Program-made: the position numbers and the translations under genes
Origin: JAHELQ01 sp964491915
GTDB taxonomy: Bacteria; Acidobacteriota; Aminicenantia; UBA2199
DNA: 64,000 nt
Direction of reading: 5' to 3'
Assembly: GCA_964491915.1 (NCBI GenBank)
Contig: CAZBHS010000006.1
Coordinates: forward strand, 62,001-126,000
Notes under the pieces: generated by a model
What the model was told of the DNA's origin: nothing
Database searches by the model: none
Seen by the model: only the letters and a program-made list of their open reading frames with translations
Shown: one piece after another, positions 33,736 to 41,911 of the stretch
How the letters are laid out: each line of letters opens with the position of its first letter
Numbering within the stretch: position 1 is the stretch's first letter

Positions 33736-34121
33736 GAAATACCTCCATGGGTACGACAATTCCTGCAAATACCGATAAAGTAGAAAAAGTGGTCGGTAAT
33801 CTCATAATCCATCTGTTGTTCCACTGTATCCTGCAAATGATGAGCCGCGCAACTATCGAACGGATCCATTCGCCGGCACTCGCGACACAACACAAAATGG
33901 TTGTGGGGCCGACCGGTCGAAAAAAAATACTGGACATGATCCGAAAAAGCGAGACTCTTGATGAGATTTTGCTCCTGAAAATAGCGCAGGGCCCGGTAGA
34001 TAGTGGAATTATCCGGCGACACCTTCAACATTTCCCGTATCTTTTTGGCGGTGACAGGCACATCCGATTCTTCAATAATCCGCAAAATATCCTTTCTCAT
34101 TTCAGTAATAGCGGGTCTCAT
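33732..34121 (-). CDS. zur: Fur-family regulator, probably Zur
   Basis: 129-residue repressor. An N-terminal winged helix (about 1-80, with STIYRALRYFQEQNLI as the recognition helix region) is followed by the dimerisation domain with HNHFVLCRECRRM and ICRNCR, two CxxC pairs for structural zinc. It heads the zinc-uptake operon, so zinc-responsive autoregulation is likely. PerR or Fur function cannot be excluded by sequence alone, but the neighbours favour Zur. Confidence 0.8.
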   Translation of the reverse strand: MRPAITEMRKDILRIIEESDVPVTAKKIREMLKVSPDNSTIYRALRYFQEQNLIKSLAFSDHVQYFFSTGRPHNHFVLCRECRRMDPFDSCAAHHLQDTVEQQMDYEITDHFFYFIGICRNCRTHGGIS

Positions 34122-34150
34122 TCAATCTCGCTCCTCACACATATTTTTCA

Positions 34151-34172
34151 TTACGCAATTCACTTGCGCTAA
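34151..34172. promoter_or_regulatory. Candidate Zur operator (inverted repeat)
   Basis: Imperfect palindrome TTACGCAA - 5 nt - TTGCGCTAA, located at the predicted transcription start of the zur-znu operon. Its position and symmetry fit a repressor site; the sequence is not the classical Zur box. Confidence 0.45.
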
Positions 34173-34180
34173 GTTTTTGT

Positions 34181-34208
34181 ATTGTACCAGAGAACAGAAG
34201 AAAGTCAA
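34181..34208 (-). promoter_or_regulatory. Promoter of zur-znuACB operon
   Basis: Minus strand TTGACT (34208-34203), 16-bp spacer, TACAAT (34186-34181). It is back to back with the divergent promoter at 34213. Confidence 0.65.
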
Positions 34209-34212
34209 CCAT

Positions 34213-34242
34213 TTGACTGTATCAGTGGAGCGGTGTTATAAT
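34213..34242 (+). promoter_or_regulatory. Promoter, leaderless type, of sulfatase gene
   Basis: TTGACT (34213-34218), 18-bp spacer, TATAAT (34237-34242). The ATG at 34249 follows after 6 nt with no ribosome site. Confidence 0.7.
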
Positions 34243-34248
34243 TTTTCA

Positions 34249-35598
34249 ATGAACAACAAAATTTTAATCATGTCAGCAATCACTGTTCTTATGTTCAGTC
34301 TCGCCGGATGCTCCGGTGAAAAAAAGCAAACAAAAGAAAAATACAATATAATCATCATCGCCGCCGATACATTGCGGGCCGACCACATGCACACCTACGG
34401 CTACCAATACCAAACCTCCCCCAACCTCGACCGCTTCGCCGAAAAGTCATTCTTGTACAAACACGCCTTTTGCCCCATCCCCAAAACCTCCGCATCCTTC
34501 GCCTCCATGATGACCGGCCTCCATCCCTTCATTCACAAGACCAAACCCAACCGCGGCTATCTCAAGGAAAAGTACCTGACTCTGGCGGAAGCCTTGAAGA
34601 TGCAAGGCTACTTCAACTACGCGGTGGTGGACAACGCCAACCTCTCCAAAAAGTTCCTCTTTCACCAGGGATTCGACGAATACATCCAGGTATGGAACGA
34701 AATCGAGGAAAAAGAGCAATCCACCCCCTACATCACCGGCAAGATCCTCTCCTTCCTGGACAAAGAGCATGACGAGCCCTTCTTCTTGTGGGCCAATTAC
34801 ATCGAAAGCCACACCCCCTACGTGCCGCCAAAGGAATTCATCGAAGAAAGACCCAAAGGCAGGGATTTCAGCAAAGTGAAGCCCAAGATGATCGCCGCCA
34901 TGCGCCGCATCATCAAGCAGAAAAACATCTATGACGAAGGCCATTACATATCCTTATACGACGGCGCCGTCAAATACATCGACTCCGAGATGGGTAAGAT
35001 CATCGACCGCTTCTTCCAGAAAGGCTACGACAAGAACACCATCCTCATCTTCGTAGGCGACCATGGCGAAGACCTGGGGGAAAAGAACTTCTATTTCAAC
35101 CACGGCCCCCTCACCTTTACCGCGGCCACCCGGATCCCCCTCATCATGTACATGCCCGCCATGAAGCCCCGGAGCATCAAGACTCCGGTCAGCAATATGG
35201 ACATCTACCCCACGCTACTCAAGCGGTTGGACCTCAAACCCCCCTACCCCGTCCAGGGAGTGGATCTATTGCAGCCCCGCAAGAGCCGCCCCCTCTATAT
35301 GATCGGCCAGGTAGGCTCATACGCGGTGGTGGAGAACAATCACCACTTCATCAAAGTGCAGCCCCTCATGACCAAAGGACTGGGAATCGAGGCGAACCAT
35401 CTCTATCAATTCGAAAAAGATCCTTACGAAACAAATAACATCTATACCCAGAACACCGGCCTGGCCCTGAAATTGGACAAAAAATACCGGGCCTATTTCC
35501 AACGACACGGATACTTGAAAAAAGCGAAAAAGACTGATAAAGAGGACAAACTCTCCGCCAAAGAGGAGAAAAGCCTCAAAACATTAGGCTATTTATAA
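34249..35598 (+). CDS. Sulfatase-superfamily lipoprotein
   Basis: 449 residues from the ATG at 34249. The frame is open further upstream into the zur region, but the promoter and the signal peptide with lipobox LMFSLAGCS fix this start. The sulfatase domain begins near residue 33 with IIIAADTLRADHMHTYGY. The nucleophile region is PIPKTSASFASMMTGLHP, lacking the CxPxR formylglycine motif. FVGDHGEDLGEKNFYFNHG holds metal ligands. A C-terminal Lys-rich segment ends KTLGYL. Probably membrane-anchored and acting in the periplasm or at the surface. Followed after 13 nt by a GNAT gene. Confidence 0.78.
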   Translation: MNNKILIMSAITVLMFSLAGCSGEKKQTKEKYNIIIIAADTLRADHMHTYGYQYQTSPNLDRFAEKSFLYKHAFCPIPKTSASFASMMTGLHPFIHKTKPNRGYLKEKYLTLAEALKMQGYFNYAVVDNANLSKKFLFHQGFDEYIQVWNEIEEKEQSTPYITGKILSFLDKEHDEPFFLWANYIESHTPYVPPKEFIEERPKGRDFSKVKPKMIAAMRRIIKQKNIYDEGHYISLYDGAVKYIDSEMGKIIDRFFQKGYDKNTILIFVGDHGEDLGEKNFYFNHGPLTFTAATRIPLIMYMPAMKPRSIKTPVSNMDIYPTLLKRLDLKPPYPVQGVDLLQPRKSRPLYMIGQVGSYAVVENNHHFIKVQPLMTKGLGIEANHLYQFEKDPYETNNIYTQNTGLALKLDKKYRAYFQRHGYLKKAKKTDKEDKLSAKEEKSLKTLGYL

Positions 35599-35611
35599 AC
35601 AGGAGAGCTCG

Positions 35612-36097
35612 ATGAGCGACCGCATACGTCCGGTGGAAGACCGCGATGCCGAGGCTGTGCTCAAGGTATTCAACCACCATGTGGCACATTCATTCGCCGC
35701 CTATGCCGAACAAGAGTTCGGAAGCGAAGTATTCGAGACCTTTAAAAAAAACGCCAGTGTGTTTTACATCCAGGAAGTGGACGACGAGGTGGCTGGATTC
35801 GGCTTTATCCGGCCCTACAACCTCTTCGAAAACTTCTGCCACACCGGAATGCTCACCTACTTCCTGCTGCCCCAGTACACCGGCCGCGGTTTGGGGACCA
35901 AACTGTTGAACAAACTACTGGACTATGCCCGCGACAACGGCATCTACAACCTGGTGGCCCACATCTCGTCAAAAAATGTCCAGAGCCTGAACTTCCATAA
36001 AAAGCACGGTTTTGAAGAGTGCGGCCGCCTCAAAAAAATGGGCAAAAAATTCGGCGAAGCGTTCGATATCGTCTGGGTTCAAAAATTCTTGAACTAG
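35612..36097 (+). CDS. GNAT family N-acetyltransferase
   Basis: 161 residues. Acetyl-CoA motif A is FLLPQYTGRGLGTKLLNKLL near residues 90-109, followed by ISSKNVQSLNFHKKHGFEECG, as in phosphinothricin-acetyltransferase-like members. AGGAGAG ribosome site 6 nt before the start. Its stop shares 4 bp with the stop of the convergent epimerase gene. Substrate unknown. Confidence 0.85.
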   Translation: MSDRIRPVEDRDAEAVLKVFNHHVAHSFAAYAEQEFGSEVFETFKKNASVFYIQEVDDEVAGFGFIRPYNLFENFCHTGMLTYFLLPQYTGRGLGTKLLNKLLDYARDNGIYNLVAHISSKNVQSLNFHKKHGFEECGRLKKMGKKFGEAFDIVWVQKFLN

Positions 36098-36960
36098 AAG
36101 CGCTTCACCGCCAGTTGAACAATCTCTCGCAGAGACAAATCTTCCAACTGCAAATCCGGTAAGGACGAGGGCAGGTCGAGGGCCTGGTTCTCTTTTAGCG
36201 CCGTGATATTAGCGCTTTTGACTGGAAATGGGATACGCAAGAATTCGAAAACTTTCAGCGCCGCCAGCGGCAAGATCGACGGCACCGGCACAAACAAGCA
36301 CACAGTCTTCAAACCCTGCTTGATCTCCCGCAGCATATCGACCAGGCGAATTTGCTCCGGCTGAAACACATTGAATACCCTGAGCTCCGGTCTTCGCAAC
36401 ACCCGAATCACCACCTCCGCCAACGTCTGGATCGAAACAATGGGCGCCAGATGTTTGCCGCCGTCGAGGAGCGGCATCACAGGCAGGCTCTTGACCATCT
36501 TCATCATCCGGCCGAACAAACCCCCGTTTCCCAGTACCAAGCCCGGACGGATGACCGGTTGCTCCTGAGCGACGAAAAATTCTTCCAATTGAAACTTGAT
36601 ATCCGCGTATTCAGAGCCGCTTCCGGGTTTTGCCGGGTATGAGGTCAAAAAAACCTGAGTTTTAGCTCCAGCTTCCCTCGCCGCCGCGAACCAGGCTTCG
36701 GTCCCCGCCACATTGCGGCGCACATTATTTTCCCCTGCGAACGAATGGGCGCAATGCACCACCGCATCGATTCCCGCAAACATCTCCTTCGAAAAGTCTT
36801 CGTGCAATAGCGCCGGATAATACCGGACTACAACGCCTTCGAGCTCAGGCTTCAGCTCTGCCGACCGCGAGCAACCGGAGACCTCGATGCCCTGTTCGTG
36901 TAAGGCGGCGGCCATGAAGGAGCCGATAAATCCGTTGACGCCGGTGATAAAAACCTTCAT
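36094..36960 (-). CDS. NAD-dependent epimerase/dehydratase (SDR)
   Basis: 288 residues. The N-terminal nucleotide-binding motif is FITGVNGFIGSFM (TGxxGxxG). The active-site pair appears in SEYADIKFQLEEF (YxxxK). DAVVHCAHSF is the usual strand. A C-terminal region of lower similarity follows. Last gene of the four-gene operon that starts at 38843; its start overlaps the deacetylase stop by 1 bp. It probably modifies a nucleotide sugar or a lipid-linked sugar. Confidence 0.82.
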   Translation of the reverse strand: MKVFITGVNGFIGSFMAAALHEQGIEVSGCSRSAELKPELEGVVVRYYPALLHEDFSKEMFAGIDAVVHCAHSFAGENNVRRNVAGTEAWFAAAREAGAKTQVFLTSYPAKPGSGSEYADIKFQLEEFFVAQEQPVIRPGLVLGNGGLFGRMMKMVKSLPVMPLLDGGKHLAPIVSIQTLAEVVIRVLRRPELRVFNVFQPEQIRLVDMLREIKQGLKTVCLFVPVPSILPLAALKVFEFLRIPFPVKSANITALKENQALDLPSSLPDLQLEDLSLREIVQLAVKRF

Positions 36961-37778
36961 CAGCGACTCTCCTTCGATTCCTCGACAAATTCCCCGTAAA
37001 TCTGTGACATCGATACAAATTCGTAGCCCTTCCGCTTGAATTCAACGATGACCCGCCGCAGCAATTCCAATCCCCTGCCGCGGTTGCGGCCATAGATCAT
37101 TTTCCAAAACGGCGGCAACTTCCGCATCTCGTCATCGCTGAGGAAAAAGTCGTGCAAATGGGAGCAGAACACAATCACCCCGGGCATACGGAACAATGTC
37201 CACAACGCCTTGTACACCCCATAGCCCAACAACTTGATGTAAGAGATGGAGAGGGTGAGACGGAAGGGAGAGATAGAGGTGAGTGGGATCTCCACCAGGT
37301 CGAAGCCTTTATGCCAATGAATTTGACGGTTCTTCAGCAAATATTTGAAGGGATTCGGATAATAGGACGGCACCACGCTGGAGTCGAACTTGTACCCATG
37401 TTTGGTCAAGGCCTCGATTCCAGCCTCGCTGATTTTCCCCTGCGGCGCCCGGTAGCCGAGGGGCTCGTGCTTGAAGTAATCCACAAACAGCTCTTTCACC
37501 TTTTTAACCTCTTCCTCCGAGTCGGGGCAAGCAGGGTCGTGGGAATAGCTATGGCAGTGGAACTGGCAGTCGTATTCCTGGAACAGGCGGATAATCTCCG
37601 GATAGCGTTCGAATATCTCCCCCACCACAAAGATCGTGGGTTTGACGTTTTCCTCCCTCAAGAGGTCCAATAATTGCCGAATGGTCTCCGGCGACTCGAA
37701 CAGCTTGTATTCCCGCTCCAACACACCGCTGACAGCGGCTTCCAGATCCAATGTGAATGCGAATTGTTTCTTCTTCAT
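36960..37778 (-). CDS. Polysaccharide deacetylase (NodB-like)
   Basis: 272 residues, CE4 family. AFTLDLEAAVSG carries the first catalytic Asp region, QFHCHSYSHDP gives the metal-binding HxxxH, and GYRAPQGKISEAGIEALTKHG matches motif 3. The C-terminal region includes FCSHLHDFF. No signal peptide, so it acts in the cytosol, probably on a lipid-linked GlcNAc-type intermediate. It overlaps DUF2304 by 4 bp. Confidence 0.85.
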   Translation of the reverse strand: MKKKQFAFTLDLEAAVSGVLEREYKLFESPETIRQLLDLLREENVKPTIFVVGEIFERYPEIIRLFQEYDCQFHCHSYSHDPACPDSEEEVKKVKELFVDYFKHEPLGYRAPQGKISEAGIEALTKHGYKFDSSVVPSYYPNPFKYLLKNRQIHWHKGFDLVEIPLTSISPFRLTLSISYIKLLGYGVYKALWTLFRMPGVIVFCSHLHDFFLSDDEMRKLPPFWKMIYGRNRGRGLELLRRVIVEFKRKGYEFVSMSQIYGEFVEESKESR

Positions 37779-38152
37779 TGCTGTTTATCCTTTGCATCGC
37801 CACCGATCCCGGCTTCCAGTTCCTCTAGCTTCTGTTTGAGAATCCCGATCTCCTGGATCGCCTTTTTGTTGCTTTCGGTTAACGACGATACCACCAGGGT
37901 AAAATGAATACCCAGTCCCAACACCATCAAAAAGGTGATGGTGAGGACCAATGACGGGGCGTAATAGATCCCCAAGAACGCGGCGATGATATCCAACAGG
38001 CCGCGGAACACCGAAAACGTGAGCATGATGAAGCCGATCAAGAACCAGATGAGCGAGTAGTTTTCGCGGATTTTCCGCTTCCGGGTCATTTCGAAAATAA
38101 ACACCAGGAACGAGACGCTGAACACAATTAACAGTATCTGGATATTATCCAT
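37775..38152 (-). CDS. DUF2304 membrane protein
   Basis: 125 residues with three predicted helices: ILLIVFSVSFLVFIFEM, SLIWFLIGFIMLTFSVF and LVLTITFLMVLGLGIHF. A coiled-coil tail (KKAIQEIGILKQKLEELEAG) follows. DUF2304 proteins regularly lie next to GT2 dolichyl-phosphate-mannose-synthase-like genes, as here (8-bp overlap), and are thought to be membrane partners of these enzymes. Confidence 0.82.
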   Translation of the reverse strand: MDNIQILLIVFSVSFLVFIFEMTRKRKIRENYSLIWFLIGFIMLTFSVFRGLLDIIAAFLGIYYAPSLVLTITFLMVLGLGIHFTLVVSSLTESNKKAIQEIGILKQKLEELEAGIGGDAKDKQQ

Positions 38153-38843
38153 CTTTGCCTCTCATAAATTCGATGATGATCGAGGTGAAAACCTTGATCA
38201 TATAATAGAGCGATTTAATGCCGGTAATCGACGAGATGCCCGCTTCGCGGCTGTTCATCTCCACCGGGATTTCCACGATATGGAACCCGCGCCTCTTGAG
38301 AATGAACAATGCTTCGGGCTCGGGAAAATCGCTGGGATACAGCCGTTGCAACAAGCTTATAGATTCCGCGTTATAAGCCCTGAATCCAGACGTGCTGTCC
38401 GTGATATTCTGCCGCAACAGCAAATTGTTCAGCACCTGGAACAACCGGATCCCCACCCGTCTCAACCAGTGGCTCTGAAAGCCCTTCTTCTGGATGAACC
38501 GGGAGCCGATCACCACATCCGCGTCCCCTCTCTCGATAGGAGCGATCAATTCCTTCACATACTCGGGATTGTGCTGTCCGTCGCCGTCCAATTGCAACGC
38601 CACATCGTAATTGTTGTAATAAGCGTACAAAAAGCCGGTCTGCACCGCCCCGCCGATACCTAAATTCACAGGCAACGAAATCACCGGAACCCCCATAGCT
38701 TCGGCTTTTTCCTTAGTCCCATCCTTCGAGCAGTCGTTAATGACCACTATATCATAATCCGACGAGGCCCCGCGGATGCGCTGAATCACATTCTCGATGT
38801 TTCCTTCCTCGTTATATGCCGGTACAATGATTAACGTCTTCAA
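38145..38843 (-). CDS. GT2 glycosyltransferase (polyprenyl-phosphate sugar synthase-like)
   Basis: 232 residues, TTG start with a GAGG site. GT-A fold: LIIVPAYNEEGNIENVI at the N-terminus, DIVVINDCSKDGT, the DxD-like QLDGDGQHNPEYV, then SRFIQKKGFQSHWLRRVG and DSTSGFRAYN. Likely makes polyprenyl-phosphate-linked sugar for GT-C enzymes. First gene of the operon; a promoter lies about 65-90 bp upstream. Confidence 0.85.
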   Translation of the reverse strand: MKTLIIVPAYNEEGNIENVIQRIRGASSDYDIVVINDCSKDGTKEKAEAMGVPVISLPVNLGIGGAVQTGFLYAYYNNYDVALQLDGDGQHNPEYVKELIAPIERGDADVVIGSRFIQKKGFQSHWLRRVGIRLFQVLNNLLLRQNITDSTSGFRAYNAESISLLQRLYPSDFPEPEALFILKRRGFHIVEIPVEMNSREAGISSITGIKSLYYMIKVFTSIIIEFMRGKDG

Positions 38844-38907
38844 ATCGTTATCCTCTTCTCTTCACGCCGATGTCCATCGAAACGTTCTCGAATTTTTAAC
38901 ATAACAA

Positions 38908-38936
38908 AAAATACTACATTCCCCCCCTAAAGTCAA
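38908..38936 (-). promoter_or_regulatory. Promoter of GT2-DUF2304-deacetylase-epimerase operon
   Basis: Minus strand TTGACT (38936-38931), 17-bp spacer, TATTTT (38913-38908). Confidence 0.45.
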
Positions 38937-38960
38937 TTTCCCCCTTGCCAAACATCCACA

Positions 38961-39019
38961 CCGACGAAGAATCGGTCGATGAAGATCTGCTGAAAGCGAA
39001 GATGGAGCTAATCCTCTGA
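38961..39019 (+). pseudogene. Short ORF-tail remnant, copy 1
   Basis: Encodes a fragment starting near EESVDEDLLKAKMELIL then stop. Related tails occur at 40171-40231 (ESVDEGFDDDLPREFL) and 43399-43471 (PVDEGFDDDLPREKMMMI). They look like decayed 3' ends of one gene family. Confidence 0.4.
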
Positions 39020-39083
39020 ATCATCATTACCGGAGGACAGGCAATGGTCTTCGCCCCTACTCCTACTTCTGGGGAAACGACAA

Positions 39084-40124
39084 GTGGGACAAGTTGCCTG
39101 TCCCCTATTTCCTTCGGGGAACCGAACTCTCTTCGAGGGTCTCTGGATCCACGATAAGATTGACTGGACGCCCTATCCAGTGATTCATCTTGATTTCACC
39201 CTTTTGAATTATCGCACATCCGACCGGTTGGAAGAATCTCTAGGAAGACTTCTGGACGATATTGCCGAAGCCAATGATATCTCACTCGACCCAGACCGCT
39301 ATTGCAATGAAAAATTCAAGCAATTGATCACGAGATTAGCTTCCGCTCATAACGGCAAAGTCGTTGTTCTGGTGGATGAGTACGACAAACCCATCATAGA
39401 TAAAATCGAAATCCCCCATCAGGCCATGCAGCACCGCGATATTCTGAGTGAATTCTACGCCATTATCAAGGCCATGGACCGTTATATTCACTTCGCCCTA
39501 ATTACCGGCGTCTCGAAATTTTCTCGTGTTTCCGTGTTTTCCGGATTGAACAACCTCCGGGACATCACCCTCTCCGACGATTTCTCCGCCATCATGGGCT
39601 ACAGTCATCAGGACCTCATCCACTACTTCCAGCCCCACATCCAATCCCTGGCAGAGGAGCTCCAGCTTCAAGAAGAGGCGTTGCTGGCCAATATCCAGAC
39701 CTGGTACAACGGATATTCCTGGGATGGGAAGACCTTTCTCTACAATCCCCACTCCGTGCTCAACCTCTTTAACGAACGCCGCTTCGACAATTACTGGTTC
39801 ACCAGCGCCACCCCCACATTCCTGGTGAAGCTCATCCGCTCCACCCATTTCCCGTTCGAAACCTTCGACCGCTACGAGACCGACCACTCGGTCTTCGAAT
39901 CCTTCGATGTAGACAACATCAACATCGTGTCCCTCCTCTTCCAATCAGGCTACCTCACCATCAAACAAATCATCCCGGTCTCAGTCACCTCCCGCATGTA
40001 CCACTTCTCTTACCCCAACGCCGAGGTCAAAGAGTCGTTCATCAAGCATCTGGGAGTGGGCTTCGATACCACAAACCGCAACATCGGCGACCATATCCTC
40101 GAATCCCTACCCAAAAATTCCTGA
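39084..40124 (+). pseudogene. AAA-ATPase-like (PF09820 type) gene, truncated at both ends
   Basis: About 335 residues match the predicted AAA-ATPase family that normally starts with RPRRFGKS and ends in a PD-(D/E)XK domain. Homology here begins at GNRTLFEGLWIHDKIDW, so the Walker A part is lost and replaced by a GCCTGTCCCC repeat at 39096-39112. Walker B-like VVVLVDEYDKPI and SGLNNLRDITLSD are intact. After SYPNAEVKESFIKHLG the frame leaves the family and stops, so the nuclease domain is missing. Decayed accessory gene. Confidence 0.7.
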
Positions 40125-40330
40125 AAAACACCCAGAACATCCCTCTCTCCTCCACGAACATCCCCCTCACTATCGACGCAGAATCGGTCGATGAAGGGTT
40201 CGATGATGATCTGCCGCGGGAGTTTTTGTGAGAAATTTGAAAATGAGGCATTGAAATTTTTCGCCGGTTATGTTATTTTTCTTAACTAATATAGCAGGAC
40301 GTTAATCTGCCTATAGCAGAGTGAAACCAA
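40125..40330. other. Decayed region downstream of AAA-ATPase remnant
   Basis: Contains the second copy of the ORF-tail remnant (about 40171-40231, frame ending DDDLPREFL-stop) and an AT-rich stretch before the next small ORF. No full gene. Confidence 0.4.
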
Positions 40331-40504
40331 ATGACAAAACTTTATAAAGGGAAAGGGGCTCTATTCAAGTTATTGAAGGTAAATGACGAAAATTTCCTCT
40401 ACGATACCGGCACAAACAAGATTCTGGAATGCGAACCGGAAGTGTTTGATTTGATTGAAGAATTCAATCGTTGTCAGTCTCGATGGACCGGAAGAGTTCC
40501 ATGA
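40331..40504 (+). CDS. 57-aa ORF like the N-terminus of radical SAM peptide maturases
   Basis: Short frame with KGKGALFKLLKVND, FLYDTGTNKILECEP and EVFDLIEEFN. This pattern (hydrophobic strand, YD..TN.ILE, then a D.I helix) resembles the start of radical SAM/SPASM peptide maturases, but the CxxxCxxC domain is absent. Weak ribosome site. Either a truncated pseudogene or a free-standing small recognition domain. It lies 99 bp before two secreted propeller genes. Confidence 0.35.
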   Translation: MTKLYKGKGALFKLLKVNDENFLYDTGTNKILECEPEVFDLIEEFNRCQSRWTGRVP

Positions 40505-40603
40505 CCAATACCGCAAAAAAAAGACCACACCGGGAGCCACCCTCGTTCAGATCGGGGAATAATTATTTTGTACTCATAAAAAACAATGATAAAAGGAATT
40601 TAA

Positions 40604-41824
40604 ATGCCGATATCTTTAAAAAAATTTCTATGCGTAATAACATTATTCCTAATTGTCAGCAATTTTGCCCTTAGTGACGGAAGACCGTCTTTGATAACTA
40701 ACACTCTGGAAGAGATTGATGCATGTCAGGGAAAATTAGAATTGAAACTCATTCGGATTTGGGGTGGCTCGCAAGAGGAAGACGAAAATAAATTCTTTGA
40801 AAGTCCAGAGAGTGTCGCTATTGATAATAACGGAAATGTCTATATTTGTGACCAATACGGTAACTGCATCAAAGAATTTACTGCCTCCGGGGAATATGTA
40901 AAGACAATTGGTAGAAGAGGTAAAGGGCCAGGTGACTTGCTAACCCCTCATTCCCTTACCTTATGTCCCAATGGTGATCTGGTCGTTCAAGAAATGATGG
41001 GGCGGCGGATACAACGATTCGATAAGAAAGGAAACAGCAAAAAAATCATAAAATCGGATGTTTTTGCATATTGGATAGGAGTAACACCTCAGGATGAGCT
41101 GGTGGTATATGATAAAAGACACACATTTGCTTCGCGAAAGCTTTTGTCGGTTATGGATAGTAATGGTAAAAAATTGAGGGAAATAGGCCAGTATCATGAT
41201 AACGCCAAAAATCTTTTTAAGTCGGAAGGGCTTCAATTTGCCATAGATTGTGACAACAATTTCTATGCAGCAAATAATTGGACTCCTGTAATAAGAAAGT
41301 ATTCAAGTAGCGGAAAATTATTGATGGCGATAACATTTGAGGTTCCTTTTGACATCCAGTTCAAAATCACCCTGGATGAACAAAGGCGTGAGATAATGAT
41401 GGAGCGGATGGGGAACGCCCCTCAAAGTATAAAAATTGAAAGGACTAAGCGAAAGGCAACAACTAAATTTTCGTCAGGGAATGGAAAGCCGAGGCCAGTC
41501 GTAAACCAAAAAATCGCAACTGACTCACAAAAAAGAATCTTTGTCGTCAGTTCTCTTCGCGAGTTTACAGAAGAAGAACTCGAAGGGCTCGCCGGAGTAA
41601 TAATTTCCGGGGACCAAATAATTCGTAAAGGAATCAATTTCAAAATTGCTGAAAACCTAACTGTATATAAACTGCTGGTTTTTAGTCCCGAAGGGAAAAT
41701 CATCGCAACAGCGCCACTGGCATCGTCTTGTGGTCAAATTTACATACACGGCAATCGACTATTTATCGTTGATGGGTTCTACAACCAGCGGATATTGGAA
41801 TATGAGATGGCGTTTAAAAAGTGA
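40604..41824 (+). CDS. Secreted 6-bladed beta-propeller (NHL-like) protein A
   Basis: 406 residues. Signal peptide about 1-24 (LCVITLFLIVSNFALS). Propeller units such as ESVAIDNNGNVYICDQYGNCIKEF and GEYVKTIGRRGKGPGDL are typical of the 6-bladed propeller (NHL-like) family; the last is IYIHGNRLFIVDGFYNQRILEYEM. AAAGGA ribosome site. Tandem paralogue follows 87 bp downstream, with about the same length and the same conserved segments. No catalytic residue recognised; an extracytoplasmic binding role is likely. Confidence 0.75.
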   Translation: MPISLKKFLCVITLFLIVSNFALSDGRPSLITNTLEEIDACQGKLELKLIRIWGGSQEEDENKFFESPESVAIDNNGNVYICDQYGNCIKEFTASGEYVKTIGRRGKGPGDLLTPHSLTLCPNGDLVVQEMMGRRIQRFDKKGNSKKIIKSDVFAYWIGVTPQDELVVYDKRHTFASRKLLSVMDSNGKKLREIGQYHDNAKNLFKSEGLQFAIDCDNNFYAANNWTPVIRKYSSSGKLLMAITFEVPFDIQFKITLDEQRREIMMERMGNAPQSIKIERTKRKATTKFSSGNGKPRPVVNQKIATDSQKRIFVVSSLREFTEEELEGLAGVIISGDQIIRKGINFKIAENLTVYKLLVFSPEGKIIATAPLASSCGQIYIHGNRLFIVDGFYNQRILEYEMAFKK

Positions 41825-41867
41825 GTCGGGCTCAAGATGATGGATGAACAAATAAGAATTTCCGGGT

Positions 41868-41884
41868 GCCTGTCCCCTATTTCC
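41868..41884 (+). repeat. GCCTGTCCCCTATTTCC motif
   Basis: 17-bp copy identical to 39096-39112, in the 87-bp gap between the two propeller genes. Confidence 0.7.
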
Positions 41885-41911
41885 CCTATTTCTTTCTAAA
41901 AAGGTAATCGC

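Noticed and set aside
34003..34248. 82-residue N-terminal extension of the second sulfatase-like protein
   Set aside because: It would run antisense through zur, and the promoter plus lipoprotein signal place the start at 34249.
39084..39128. Complete N-terminus of the AAA-ATPase-like protein
   Set aside because: This segment is repeat-derived and lacks the P-loop; family similarity begins only at GNRTLFEGLW.
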